Positions 12,468 to 23,729 of a stretch of DNA of 64,000 nucleotides are shown piece after piece. The stretch lies in assembly GCA_014526335.1 (NCBI GenBank), contig JACTAT010000040.1, positions 5,354,725 to 5,418,724 of the forward strand, given 5' to 3'. This stretch comes from Chrysaora quinquecirrha. Taxonomy: Eukaryota; Cnidaria; Scyphozoa; Semaeostomeae; Pelagiidae. The notes beneath the pieces are model-generated. The model was not told the DNA's origin, searched no databases, and worked only from the letters and a program-made list of their open reading frames with translations. Every line of letters begins with the position of its first letter. Positions within the stretch are counted from its first letter, which is position 1. Both the position numbers and the translations under genes were made by a program.

Positions 12468-12645
12468 GGAATATGATGTCATATTCCCGATTCCTGTTCC
12501 TCAATTCCCTGTTCCCCTTTTTACAGATAGCCCATTGCCATTGGTAATAACCAATTTTCATGACAAGCTTTTGATATTATTTATCCGGGCAAGATTTCAG
12601 GAGAGACTGTTGCCCATCATCAAGCAATCAGAAATTGAGGACATA

Positions 12646-13010
12646 CACGTTTTTTTATAAGGAACCTTTGGTCTGAGTTGAGGCTGGAGTTCCTTAATTT
12701 TTCAACAAAATGAGGCTGAAAGTTCCTTATACTGTTCCTTGTCATGGGATATGGATAAATACTAATTTTTATAGCGAATTCATATAAACTATTCTTCATT
12801 TCTAACTTTAAGTATGAATGGAGCCTTTTGGGGAAGAATGATAGGAAATATATTGTACTTCTGTTCCTTTTTCGTACAAACCGCCTTGTTCTTTAAAAAG
12901 AGTTTCTTAGTTTTTCATCCGAGCCTCGACAGTTCCTTAAAGTTCCTTAATATTTTGGGAATTTTCAGCCTCAAGTTCCTTATAAAGGTGTCCTTATAAT
13001 AAAAAACGTG
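12646..13010. mobile_element. TA-flanked MITE, AAGGAAC subtype (365 bp)
   Basis: Ends CACGTTTTTTTATAAGGAAC and an inverted partner closing AAAAAACGTG at 13010, with TA at 12644-12645 and 13011-13012. Internal motifs read AGTTCCTTAA (the same AAGGAAC as the terminus) and occur beside GAGGCTG/CAGCCTC. Non-coding. Confidence 0.8.
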
Positions 13011-13752
13011 TATAGGGGGAGAAATGAGAAATGAAGCTGCAAATCGCAGAAAAGCTGCAAACCGTAGAAAAGTGAAAAGCAATGCAAAATCCGTGTGCCA
13101 CACTCAAAATAGGGTCAAGCTGTGAAGCCACAGTCCCGCCTGGTTAAGAAGAAGTCATCAATGCAGCCCTTCTGTTGTTGTCGATATCCCAAATATTTCG
13201 GTTAAAGAATATTGTTTTCAGTTTTTCTGCAGCTTTAAGGCAACAAGTCGCTTGAAAATGCGCGGTGCCAATGTACAAAATCATTGTGTTTTTCTTGACA
13301 TTTTCTTACTTATCAGATGTCATTAGGTACTTGTCTGATACATATTATTGATAGCAAATATGAGAATTAAGCTTATTTAAAAATTTTAAAAACTAATACT
13401 GAGCTATGGTTAACAAAACTTCATCAGTGAGCAATAAGAATAATACACAACAGGATCAAAATTTGACAATTATATTTAACAAAAACAAAAAATTCTCTTA
13501 TCTTGAAGAGTCTTAGCTCATCATCTGTTTGTTCATTTACAGTGCAGCAAAGTATGCAATGTTCTATTTCTTATCCAGTGTTAGCCACTGATAGTGGGGG
13601 TAAAAAGCTATAAAGGTGGCAATAATTAAAACAAGACCAGCAGAAGTAGTCAGGCTCTCTTAATTAGATCCTACCAAAAATGTCTGCATTTTGCATGGTT
13701 TTTGCCATCTGCATAAATAATGAATGTTTAGCAACATCATGAGTCTTTTTAG

Positions 13753-13804
13753 AGTCCGGGGAGGTTTAGGGGATGCCTTGGAGGACTAACCTCCCCGGAC
13801 TCTA
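13753..13804. other. Inverted repeat with a 15-16-bp stem
   Basis: AGAGTCCGGGGAGG and its reverse complement CCTCCCCGGACTCT surround a short loop. The adjoining CTAGCGAAAGTTCAG recurs inverted near 24158-24185, so this is probably a transposon end or a dispersed repeat. Confidence 0.6.
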
Positions 13805-14061
13805 GCGAAAGTTCAGCGATGGTAGACAGGTCACATGGTTCCCGTGAAGGCGATGAATTCTTGGAAGGAAGAATCTTGTCTTGCCAAGGCTAATCTGGTA
13901 CTATGGTTAAACTGGCTGCCTGCGTAGCAGGCTTAAAGTTAAAAAGCTAGTCTTCTGAAATAAACATCATTAGCAAAATCAAAACAATCATTGATTAAAG
14001 ATACAAAATTGTGGGTGAAATTTGGATATTTTGTGTTGAGTAAGGAGCCCCAAGAAACTAC

Positions 14062-14080
14062 AATGATGATAATCATCATT

Positions 14081-14113
<33 letters not shown>

Positions 14114-14325
14114 TTAATCATAATCATATTATCATCACCATCATCATCACCGAAATTTTCATCATGTCATCAAAATCATCTTAGTCATCATCATCATTAT
14201 CATCATCATCATCATGTCATCAAAATCATCTTGATTATCATCATCCTCATCATCATCACCACCATCATCATCATCATCATCATCATCATAATCATCAAAA
14301 TCTTCATCATCATTATCACCAGACC
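14062..14325. repeat. ATC/CAT trinucleotide microsatellite
   Basis: An imperfect CAT/ATC run. The Ile-rich and Asp-rich frames across it are repeat artefacts. Confidence 0.95.
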
Positions 14326-14609
14326 ATAGTGAGCAAGTGGTATTCATAGAGGTGAGGGATATCTCTGACTGTGCTCTGTCAACTTAAACTATAATGTCAC
14401 AAAATGTTTATGACCTGTCTGCACTTAATTAAAATCCTATCTTATGCAAAATTACTCCTATGTAAATTCAATACTCCTTCCTTTTCTCATATCCAACAGA
14501 AAACTGCAAAACTTCAATTTCAAATGACCTTCATAAAAAAATATTCTACTCACTTAATCTCGACTTTTTTGTATTTGAGATAATATGATTTGAGATCTGA
14601 TTTTTTCAA

Positions 14610-15105
14610 CAGTTAGATATAAAACCCGATCGGGAGGAAAGTAGCTCGATCGATGATAGAAGCCCGATCGGGATGAAAACAGAAAAATGCTTTTGCAAAT
14701 TTTACTCCCGATCGGCAGGAATGTAGAATGTCTATTTACGATGGGATATTTTAGATGCCATTTTCGATATAGAAAACCCTGTTATGTGTAAAAAATGTTG
14801 GGGTTCCCCGTGTGGATTTTCCATGTAAACAATGGAAATGACGTCATTTTTAACAAAGTTGCAATTTCTGGAAAATCCACAAGGGGAACCCCAAAATTTT
14901 TTTACACATAACAGGGTTTTCTGGGGCGTAGATTTCGAAAATGACATCTAAAATATCCCCCAGAATACGTAAATAGACATTCCTGGCATTTTCATCCCGA
15001 TCGGAAGGAAAATTTGCAGAAGAATTTTTCTGTTTTTATCCCGATCGGGCTTCTTTTATCCCGATCGAGCTACTTTCCTCCCGATCGGGTTTATATCCCT
15101 AGCTG
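14610..15105. mobile_element. 496-bp foldback MITE with TTCAA target duplication
   Basis: Almost the whole element is one imperfect palindrome. Its ends are CAGTTAGATATAAAACCCG and CGGGTTTATATCCCTAGCTG, flanked by a 5-bp duplication TTCAA (14605-14609 and 15106-15110). Multiple CGATCGGG motifs sit in both arms and a CCACA/TGTGG-type hairpin lies near the centre (14810-14890). It has no coding capacity, and I cannot assign the superfamily. Confidence 0.8.
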
Positions 15106-15589
15106 TTCAAAGAAGGCAAAAAAAATTTAGGCCTATTTGAGTTTCATTACGTGTTTGTTTTGTTTACATTGCGTGCACAGTGGTTTTATTTTTAACTGTG
15201 TTATTTTATTAGTGGAAAAATTTTAGAGGAAAACTGAGAGGAAAACACAACTCTTACCGTGGGGTTTTGTGAAGCTTGTCAAAGCAAGAACTCTTCTTAA
15301 AACCCGAAAGAATATGGGCAAGATCCCTCGTACGATTCCAAAATAAATTAACGTGTCTTTCGATCTGTTTTTCCTCTGAGGGGAAGAAAATCCAAAACAG
15401 GACAAAAGAGTCGGGATGCGTGATAAATCTTGAGAATATTCGTGGAATCATCAGCAAAAATAATGTCCAACTTGCTGCAGAAATTTTAGGAGAATTTTAC
15501 AGCAAGACTTTTGAGTAAAAATCGAGTAAATTTTGAATGTTTCCTCCATTTGAAATACTGAATAATTTTAGCTTCAATTTCAGCTCATG

Positions 15590-15905
15590 TCAACATTAAC
15601 TGAGCAATTAGGAGAAAAACTTCCGCAGGACAAAAGAATCACTGTGCGTGTGGTGAGAGGAACAATAGATGGCCGCAATCAAAATCAAAACTTTTTCGAG
15701 CCGGGAGAAAATCGAAATTTTAACCAACTTATAGGTTTCAAAACGCTTAGCAAAATCTTTAAACAGTGTCCGACCAGAAACGGGATCGATTAAAGAAAAA
15801 AGCGCATCTCTAGGAGGCCCAGGGAAAAAGCCTTTCTTGTGTAATCGAACAAAGGGCCATAACAATGGGGCATCTCATTTGCATAATAAGAATATTAGTA
15901 ATAGA
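15590..15905. repeat. Dispersed repeat copy A (partner at 24320-24615)
   Basis: About 280 bp match 24320-24615 in the same orientation with few differences, from the CACTGTGCGTGT block to GGGGCA..CTCATTTGCAT. A minus-strand frame without stops is retained in both copies (see findings). Near its right end is GACTAGCTCTTGCCCGTG, repeated at 17646. Confidence 0.7.
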
Positions 15906-16019
15906 GACTAGCTCTTGCCCGTGTAAGACCACCGCCTCATGAGGACCACCGCCTCTGATGAACTCCGCCAATAAGAGCTTCGACCTAAAAGACACTGTGC
16001 ATTGAGGTGGCTATATTTT

Positions 16020-16440
16020 CTGTTAATCAAAATCTTGATGTCAATCTTAATGTTAGTCTAGTCTTAATCTTAGTCTTCAAGTTAAATGGAATCTGAATCT
16101 TAACTTCTACCTGAATTGGAATGTTAACCTTAATGTTAATCTAAATGTTAATCTTAATCTTAATCTTAATCTGAATCTGTATCTGAATCTAAATCTGAAT
16201 CTAAATCTGAATCTTAATTCTAACCTTAATCTTAAGGTTAATCTTAATCTTAGTCTTAGTTAATCTTGAACTCCATCTTAATATTAGTCTTAGTCTTTGT
16301 TAGTCTTGGTCTAAGTATCAGTATTTCATTTTTGAAATTAAACTTAAAGTTCATTTTGAAATGAGTCTTTATCTGAACCTTGATGTTAATCTTGATGTAA
16401 ATCTGAAATAACGTTGAAAATTGAACTTAATGTTTAGGTT
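16020..16440 (+). repeat. Degenerate TTAATC/TGAATC hexamer tract
   Basis: Low-complexity sequence dominated by variants of AATCTTAATGTT and AATCTGAATC. No gene is seen here or in 16441-16880, which is AT-rich and otherwise featureless. Confidence 0.85.
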
Positions 16441-16889
16441 GTTCTTTATCGCCACATGCAATAATGCCAATGTCAAACTTTATCATCATCTTAATTCATC
16501 TTCATACTCTTAGATGCCAAATAAACGTCCTCCGGTTTATTAATTTTGAGTTTTTCCCCCACCCACAGGGCCTTAGTAGGCCCCCTATTTATTAATTTTT
16601 GAAGAAACAATTTCACTTGTGATAGGATGAAACTACGTTTATTAATTGCCGACATTGATTTGGACCCCCCGTTGGTATACCTAATGGTATTGGCCTTAAT
16701 GTAAATATTAATAAAATTGAAATTTAATATAATTTATAATTTAAAACAATTTAATATAATTCTAAATTCTTCAGCTACAATAAAACTTTAAATTAAATGA
16801 AAGATGAAATGAAAATGAAAATAAAATCCAAATGAACATGAAAGTTAGTGTCAGTGTTGAGAGATGTCAAAATAATGTCAAAAATAATG

Positions 16890-17111
16890 TCAAAAACAAA
16901 CTAAAAAATTATACCCAAAGCAAATTTTAGTTCCCAGACATCTCCTCGGACTTTTGAAAACATTTCCAACACAAAAACGACAGAAATAAATTGAAAGTAA
17001 ATTTAGATCGCAAAAACAAAAACACCAAAAATTTTTGCCCTGGAGGGGACTTGAACTCCGGTCTCCCCGATTAGCAAGCGAGCATTTAACCACTCGGCTA
17101 CACAGCCGTTT
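16890..17111 (-). repeat. tRNA-derived SINE, copy 1
   Basis: Read on the minus strand, the head begins near 17111 and carries an A box (TAGCCGAGTGG), an anticodon-like TTGCTAA and a B box (GAGTTCAAGTCCC), resembling tRNA-Ser(GCT). The acceptor ends do not pair and there is no normal 3' end, so it is not a functional tRNA gene. The downstream body carries CGAGGAG and AACTAAAATTTGCTTT motifs shared with copy 2. Confidence 0.7.
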
Positions 17112-17189
17112 GCTTAGTGAGCAACAATCTCCTAGTGGTCCTAATATTCATGGAAGGGAAAAACAAAACACGATAAAAAATTATGTCTA

Positions 17190-17391
17190 ACGAACTTAAA
17201 AATTAAACCAAAAGCAAATTTTAGTTACCAGACGACTCCTCGGCCTTTTGAAAACATTTCCAACACGAAAATAAGAGAAATAAAAAAATTCGAGAGAAAA
17301 AGACTTTCCCTTGAGGGGAGTCGAACTCCCAACTCTGCATCGCAGATCACGAGACACGCCCCTTTACGGACTGTGCTACCGTGCCTTGTTG
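17190..17391 (-). repeat. tRNA-derived SINE, copy 2
   Basis: Same orientation as copy 1 and 280 bp away. The head (17391 down to about 17312) has an A-box-like TAGCACAGTCCG and a B-box GGGAGTTCGACTCCC. The body matches copy 1 closely (TTGGAAATGTTTTCAAAAG), but the head differs more, as if derived from another tRNA or strongly diverged. Confidence 0.7.
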
Positions 17392-17439
17392 CGATTCAGT
17401 GATAATCCTCCTACAGAAAACAATCGGACAATGGTCAAA

Positions 17440-17735
17440 ACAGGCACCAATGACGCACTTCAAAGAAGGGTTAGCCCCAGTTACCCCAGAAGCAAGAGAA
17501 GTTTGCAAAAAACCACAGGGTGATGACACGCCTACCCCACGGTCGGCAGAGCAGGATGCAAGTTGGAAGGGCGAAGCACTTACCAGAGGGGCAGGGGGAT
17601 GGTTGAAAAATCGGTTTCCATGGAAATTACCATTTTAATATAGAGAGACTAGCTCTTGCCCGTGTAAGACCACCGCCTCGCAAGTACCTCCGCCTGAAGG
17701 ACCTCCACCTTTACGGCATCCGCCTTAAAAGGAGT
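17440..17735. repeat. Dispersed repeat (diverged partner at 19400-19620)
   Basis: AAAGAAGGGTTAGCCCC and CCATTTTAATATAGAGAGA occur here and again near 19430 and 19592, in the same order and orientation. It continues into CCACCGCCTC-type sequence also seen at 15930. Confidence 0.55.
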
Positions 17736-17929
17736 GTGTCTTTAAGTTGTTGAGAAAAGTCATGGCTCTTTTTCTCTGGTCTCGGGTATTGGGTGTTGGG
17801 TCCTCTTACCTAATGCCACTCAAGCTCCATTTCCTCTGTTTTAGTCCAAGGTCCTTAGTCTGCCATGATGTTCCAAAGTTTCAAATTAGTTAGTGTACTG
17901 CAGTCCTCTTTCTCTATTGTCTGTTTCTA

Positions 17930-18990
17930 AGTCCTGAGATCATTCATGGTCTTCAGTCCCATTCCTTGATCCTGTTATACAGTCTTGTTATTGTTCATAT
18001 TCCTTAGTCCTGAAATTATTCATGGTCTTCAGTCCCGTTCCTTTATCCTGCTCCTTAGTCCTGGAATTATTCAGGGTCTTCACTCCATTTCCTTTTAGTC
18101 TAGTTCCTAAACTTTGTTATTTTTCACATTCCTCAGTCCTGAAATTACTCATGGTCTTCAGTCCCATTCCTTAGTCCTGTTCCTCAGTCCTGAAATTACT
18201 CATGGTCTTCAGCCCTGTTCCTAATTCCTGTTTCTCAGTCCTGAAATTATTCTTCATGGTCTTCAGTCCCATTCCTTAGTCCTGAAATTACTCATGGTCT
18301 TTGGTCCCATTCGCAAGTCCTGTTCGCCAGTCCTTAAATTACTCATGGTCTTTGGTCCCATTCCTTAGTCCTGTTCCTCAGTCCTGAAATTACTCATGGT
18401 CTTTAGTCCCATTCCTTAGTCCTGTTCCTCAGTCCTGAAATTACTCATGGTCTTCAGCCCTGTTCCTAATTCCTGTTTCTCAGTCCTGAAATTATTCTTC
18501 ATGGTCTTCAGCCCCATTCGTTAGTCCTAAAATTACTCATGGTCTTTGGTCCCATTCGCAAGTCCTGTCTGCCAGTCCTGAAATTAGTCATGGTCTTTGG
18601 TCCCATTCCTTAGTCCTGTTCGCCAGTCCTGATATTACTCATGGTCTTTGGTCCCATTCTTAAGTCCTGTTCGCCAGTCCTTAAATTACTCATGGTCTTC
18701 AGTCCCATTCCTTAGTCCTGTTCCTCAGTCCTGAAATTACTTCTGGTCTTGAGTCCCATTCCTTAGTCCTGTTCCTGAAATTACTCATGGTCTTCAGTCC
18801 TGTTCCTCAGTCCTGAAAGTACTCATGGTCTTTGGTCCCATTCTTCAGTTCAGTCCTGTTCGTCAGTTTAGAATTTACTCATGGTTTTCAGTCCCATTCC
18901 TTAGTCCTGTTCCTCAGTCTTGAAATTACTCATGGTCCTCGGTCTCACTCCTTTATCCTGTTCCTCAGTCCTGAAATTATTCACGGTATT
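17930..18990 (+). repeat. 51-bp minisatellite
   Basis: CAGTCCTGAAATTACTCATG recurs about every 51 bp (for example 18379 and 18430), followed by GGTCTTCAGTCCCATTCC. About 20 imperfect copies. The flanking 17736-17930 is T-rich and without a gene. Confidence 0.9.
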
Positions 18991-19620
18991 ACACGAAAAC
19001 ATCAACTATGATAACAGAATTACACGAAAAAACGTGTTTATTTTTTTGAACATTAGAAACCAAAGACGTGCATGAAAAGAAAATGTCATTTGCCTCAGAC
19101 GCGGAAGTCATGGCGAGGGTCACGGTCACGCACAGCAGGCGAACTTTCCTTGCACAATGCTTCTTTCAACAGCAGGAAGACAATATCCGTGGAAGTAAAA
19201 CAAAGAAATTATTTTCGTTTGGCTGCACAGGAAAGTAAAACCCCTCATTCGGGATCCAAAGCCGGCAAATTGATTTCAATTTTTAATCATTTCGTAAGAA
19301 GAGCTTGTAAGGAGACGAAAACATAAGAAATTGGAATAAATTTCGACGCGAGTTTGGTTTGACAGGCGAGTGAAATGTGTTCATGCCGGGCGATTGTGTC
19401 AATTTGCAACAGTGACGTAGATCAAAGAAGAAGGGTTAGCCCCATTACCCCAGCTTCTGTAGCAGATACGAAAAAGCGAAGTAGTTTTGGCTCGCCTAGC
19501 CCATCGGCGGCAGCATCGTGCGAAAACCGCATCTCGAAAGGTCGAACGGCCTCGCCAAACTCGCGTCTACAAAATCGGTCGCGTGGCAACCACCATTTTA
19601 ATATAGAGAGAAGTCTGGGT
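18991..19620. repeat. Intergenic; second copy of the 17440 repeat
   Basis: No gene is recognised. 19400-19620 is a diverged copy of 17440-17645 (shared GAAGGGTTAGCCCC and ATTTTAATATAGAGAGA). Confidence 0.45.
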
Positions 19621-19854
19621 AATTTGCAATGAAAATTAAGTCTAATCGTCTTTTGCATTAAGAAATGCAAGGTTTCGGATAGTACAGCCTATTGTCGTAT
19701 AGCCGGGATGTGGTCATGAAGGTTCATAAACGAATGCATGCTCACACTTCAACCTGCATTATTGAGCGTGATATGGTTTCCGGATAGGATTGATACAGTG
19801 ATACATTGATACATTGATACATTTATACAGTGTATACTTTTCAAATTATGCGCG

Positions 19855-21665
19855 ATTTGCATGTGACGTACGTCGGCGCATTTCTTGCATGAGCGGTACA
19901 TCGGAGGCAACGAAAAATGTTAAGTTAGAAAGTAATCAAAATTGTTTAAAAATCCATATGTAATACTTGTTTCGTCTTCATTTCTGCATTTCTTACATTT
20001 ATACAGTGTATTTCAAATTATGCGCGATTTGCATGTGACGTACGTCGGAGCATTTCTTGCATGAGCGGTACATCGGAGGCAACGAAAAATGTAAAGTTAG
20101 AAAGTAATCAAAATTGTTTAAAAATCCATATGTAATACTTGTTTCGTCTTCATTTGTGCATTTCTTACATTTATACAGTGTATTTCAAATTATGCGCGAC
20201 TTGCATGTGACGTACGTCGGAGCATTTCTTGCATGAGCGGTACATCGGAGGCAACGAAAAATGTAAAGTTAGAAGTAATCAAAATTGTTTAAAAATCCAT
20301 ATGTAATACTTGTTTCGTCTTCATTTGTGCATTTCTTACATTGATACAGTGTATACTTTTCAAATTATGCGCGACTTGCATGTGACGTACGTCGGAGCAT
20401 TACTTGCATGAGCGGTACATCGGAGGCAACGAAAAATGTAAAGTTAGAAAGTAATCAAAATTATTTTAAAATCCATATGTAATACTTGTTTCGTCTTCAT
20501 TTCTGCATTTCTTACATTTATACAGTGTATTTCAAATTATGCGCGACTTGCATGTGACGTACGTCGGAGCATTTCTTGCATGAGCGGTACATCGGAAGCA
20601 ACGAAAAATGTAAAGTTAGAAAGTAATCAAAATTATTTTAAAATCCATATGTAATACTTGTTTCGTCTTCATTTCTGCATTTCTTACATTTATACAGTGT
20701 ATTTCAAATTATGCGCGACTTGCATGTGACGTACGTCGGAGCATTTCTTGCATGAGCGGTACATCGGAAGCAACGAAAAATGTAAAGTTAGAAGTAATCA
20801 AAATTGTTTAAAAATCCATATGTAATACTTGTTTCGTCTTCATTTGTGCATTTCTTACATTGATACAGTGTATACTTTTCAAATTATGCGCGACTTGCAT
20901 GTGACGTACGTCGGAGCATTACTTGCATGAGCGGTACATCGGAGGCAACGAAAAATGTAAAGTTAGAAGTAATCAAAATTGTTTAAAAATCCATATGTAA
21001 TACTTGTTTCGTCTTCATTTGTGCATTTCTTACATTGATACAGTGTATACTTTTCAAATTATGCGCGACTTGCATGTGACGTACGTCGGAGCATTACTTG
21101 CATGAGCGGTACATCGGAGGCAACGAAAAATGTAAAGTTAGAAAGTAATCAAAATTGTTTAAAAATCCATATGTAATACTTGTTTCGTCTTCATTTCTGC
21201 ATTTCTTACATTTATACAGTGTATTTCAAATTATGCGCGACTTGCATGTGACGTACGTCGGAGCATTTCTTGCATGAGCGGCACATCGGAGGCAACGAAA
21301 AATGTAAAGTTAGAAGTAATCAAAATTGTTTTAAAATCCATATGTAATACTTGTTTCGTCTTCATTTCTGCATTTCTTACATTTATACAGTGTATTTCAA
21401 ATTATGCGCGACTTGCATGTGACGTACGTCGGAGCATTTCTTGCATGAGCGGCACATCGGAGGCAACGAAAAATGTAAAGTTAGAAGTAATCAAAATTGT
21501 TTTAAAATCCATATGTAATACTTGTTTCGTCTTCATTTCTGCATTTCTTACATTTATACAGTGTATTTCAAATTATGCGCGACTTGCATGTGACGTACGT
21601 CGGAGCATTTCTTGCATGAGCGGTACATCGGAGGCAACGAAAAATGTAAAGAGTTGGAAAAGTAA
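19855..21665 (+). repeat. 171-175-bp satellite array, 11 copies
   Basis: GAGCGG begins at 19891, 20063, 20235, 20410, 20582, 20754, 20929, 21104, 21276, 21447 and 21618, giving units of 171, 172 or 175 bp. Each unit contains the perfect palindrome GACGTACGTC. A 143-codon plus-strand frame over the last units exists only because those units are 171 bp long. A diverged related piece (ATGAGCGGTACAT) lies near 21958. Confidence 0.95.
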
Positions 21666-22104
21666 TCAAGATCTTTACGAAAATCTTTTAATTCAAGCTT
21701 GGTAAAGATTTGTTGACCAAATGTCCAAGAAATGATGCTTTGATATTAGGAATAGGCCTTCAGAAGAGTTTTGTTGTGAACTGGCAATAGTGCCTAAAAG
21801 TGCCTAAAGTAAATCTGTGGTTTTAAGAATTAATATTTCTTTAAATGATCTTATAATGCTTATGAATATGTACACTGAGGATCTAACAATAATAAAATGC
21901 TATCTTTTGCTATATTTCGATTCATTCTCTATTTTTAAACTATTTTTGAAAATTAGACATGAGCGGTACATATTCGACATGAGCCGCACATTTGCACGAG
22001 ACGTACGGCTCCAGCCCAACCTCGCTCGATTTAATTAAGAACACGATGTTGAACGCAACGAACATGTAGTAGATAGACTAGAGAAAAAAAAGATAACTTC
22101 CTAC

Positions 22105-22490
22105 CTTGCTTTGTTTTCATTATGCAGTTGTCTGAAAGAAAAAACAAAAGATATTAGCAAAGAACTTTGGTATATCTCATTTGTCTATAGATAAAAATAA
22201 ACATATACCTTATATGAAAAACTTTACTTAAATTCTGTAACCAGAGAGGCAGCAGTTAAAAGACCTTCTGGTAGGCTGACTGCTTGCTCTTCGTGTTCTT
22301 GTCGTGTCAGTCGTGGCCTAGGCCTGTGAAAACTTGAAGCAAAAATTGGAAAGGAGCTATTCAAGGACCCATAAATGACAAGAATTTCATAACTTAATTT
22401 AAATAAATCACCAGAAATAAAATTCTAAATGAATTAATTCGTCCACTTACCACTATCTCCGGCAGAAAACGTCGAAATGAACTTTCACTT
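22105..22490 (-). other. Candidate spliced minus-strand transcript (three exons)
   Basis: On the minus strand: a possible first exon ending at 22451 with donor GTG|GTAAGTGG; a 96-bp exon (22323-22228) between TTTTCACAG and AA|GTAAAG; and a 27-bp exon (22131-22105) between TTTTTTCTTTCAG and CAAG|GTAGG. The two inner exons are open and both phase 2-2, giving about 41 joined codons (RLTRQEHEEQ, HNENKA). The first exon has a stop in the joined frame, so this may be a non-coding RNA or an incomplete model. The protein is not recognised. Confidence 0.3.
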
Positions 22491-22825
22491 CATGATCCAC
22501 GCCATCAGCTAATTTTGATTTCGCGCCAAAATGATTTCAGTACAGACCTCTCGACTCCCTGTGCAGATCCTAGGAAATCCTAGCTTTCCCAGTTGTAGTC
22601 CCAGCTTTTTTGGTACGGGAGTGGCATAATTCTAAACAAATTTAGAATTCATCGAGTCTGTTACAGATCAAATGTATGTTTAAGTCATTTTTAGTTTCTT
22701 GGTGTTAGCTCATCGAGAGATAAAAACGTTCTGTGCGTTTTATCCAGATACGCATTATTCATAGCGTGTTAAAATTTAACTTTAATAAAGAAAATCATTA
22801 AATTGCTGTTTCATTAAATTTTCAG

Positions 22826-23487
22826 AAGAAGCAAAGAAGATATATGGATGGCCGAAGAACATGGAGGATGCTCCAAAAGGTTTCGTTAATTGTGAACGCG
22901 TGAGCGAGAATCAGACAATACTTAGCTGGCTATTCTCAGTTCTTTATGTGCCCATTTCAGTTGGTTTAGTTATTTATGCACATGCAATTTCAAAAGATGA
23001 ACGCTTTATTTTAAAATGTGGAACAACTGTTGAAATTCTCACGCACCGATGTATTATCCAATACAACAATGATATTAACTGGTTTCTGGGAGATGGACTT
23101 TATATTGCTTGTCATGTTGGTCTTCCATTCATTATCATACTTATTGCAGCTCTGGCTATGTCCAGACATGGATCTCTCAGAAAGAGTAGAAGCCACAAAT
23201 TTCATCTACATTGGTTCTACATTATTCGCCTTTTGTCATTGTTGGTATTCTTTGGCACCATCGGTGTGGTTGTTTGTCTTACCAAGCGTCTTGTCATCGA
23301 AACAGAATTTCCTTGCAATACTGGTAATCAAACGTTAAATTGTTACGACAGTAAAGCAAAGAGAAAAACTGACCTGAATATTGGCAGCCTTGTGGTCGAT
23401 GGCTTTTTCTTTCTTTATAATTTGATTGAATTCATTGTCTTTTGGTCAATTGGGATCCATCGGGAAAAGAAAGAAGAAAACAGGTGA
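22826..23487 (+). CDS. Four-pass membrane protein exon, large-pore-channel-like topology
   Basis: A TTTTCAG acceptor precedes 22826. The frame is open from there, with ATG at 22861 and TGA at 23485-23487 (208 codons from the ATG). Hydrophobic segments lie at about residues 20-42, 79-100, 118-140 and 173-198. The two predicted outer loops each hold a cysteine pair (C53/C64 and C152/C161) and the N-terminal tail before the first span is about 20 residues. This arrangement resembles connexin, innexin, pannexin and LRRC8 pores, and the second loop plus span 4 (NCYDSK..KT, then NLIEF) looks faintly connexin-like. Similarity is by eye only. The tail is lysine/glutamate-rich. A weaker donor (ACAG|GTGACG, exon end 23483) would remove the stop and extend the protein in phase 2. 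It could be a stand-alone gene or a 5' exon of the NLR locus. Confidence 0.6.
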
Positions 23488-23729
23488 CGATGATGCAGAT
23501 GATGGCCAATCAAGAGAGAGTCGTGCAAAAAGAAAGAATGCAAGAAGTGTACATATTTCTTTGAGAAATTCCTGAAACACATCAAAGGTACCGTCAATTT
23601 GCTTCATTTTCTTGGTGCTGAAGTATTTGAAGTATTTGATCCAAGGCAAATATTTGAAAATGACCCATTTTTGTAAAGAGGGCATATGCAAATTTTCTGT
23701 TAAGAGAAGAAAAATATTTTTTCTACATA

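Larger units (their letters stand above)
10246..12532. mobile_element. 2.29-kb GGCTATCTG element with 9-bp target duplication
   Basis: The ends are GGCTATCTGTAAAAAG (10246) and its exact inverse (ending 12532). The 9-bp direct repeat CATTGCCAT flanks the element at 10237-10245 and 12533-12541. Just inside the ends are GGGAAT and GAGGAACA motifs. The interior holds a tRNA-like SINE head, a CAT-repeat tract and a second TIR structure. No transposase is seen. The termini, duplication length and subterminal motifs match the element at 31840-35900, so I place both in one family. Confidence 0.85.

Noticed and set aside
11187..14347. Poly-Ile, poly-Met and poly-Asp frames
   Set aside because: Translations of CAT/ATC microsatellites.
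17035..17391. Two functional tRNA genes
   Set aside because: A and B boxes are present but acceptor stems do not pair and both continue into a shared SINE body.
21274..21705. 143-codon plus-strand frame with three identical 57-residue repeats
   Set aside because: Exists only where satellite units are exactly 171 bp. Units of 172 or 175 bp upstream destroy it.
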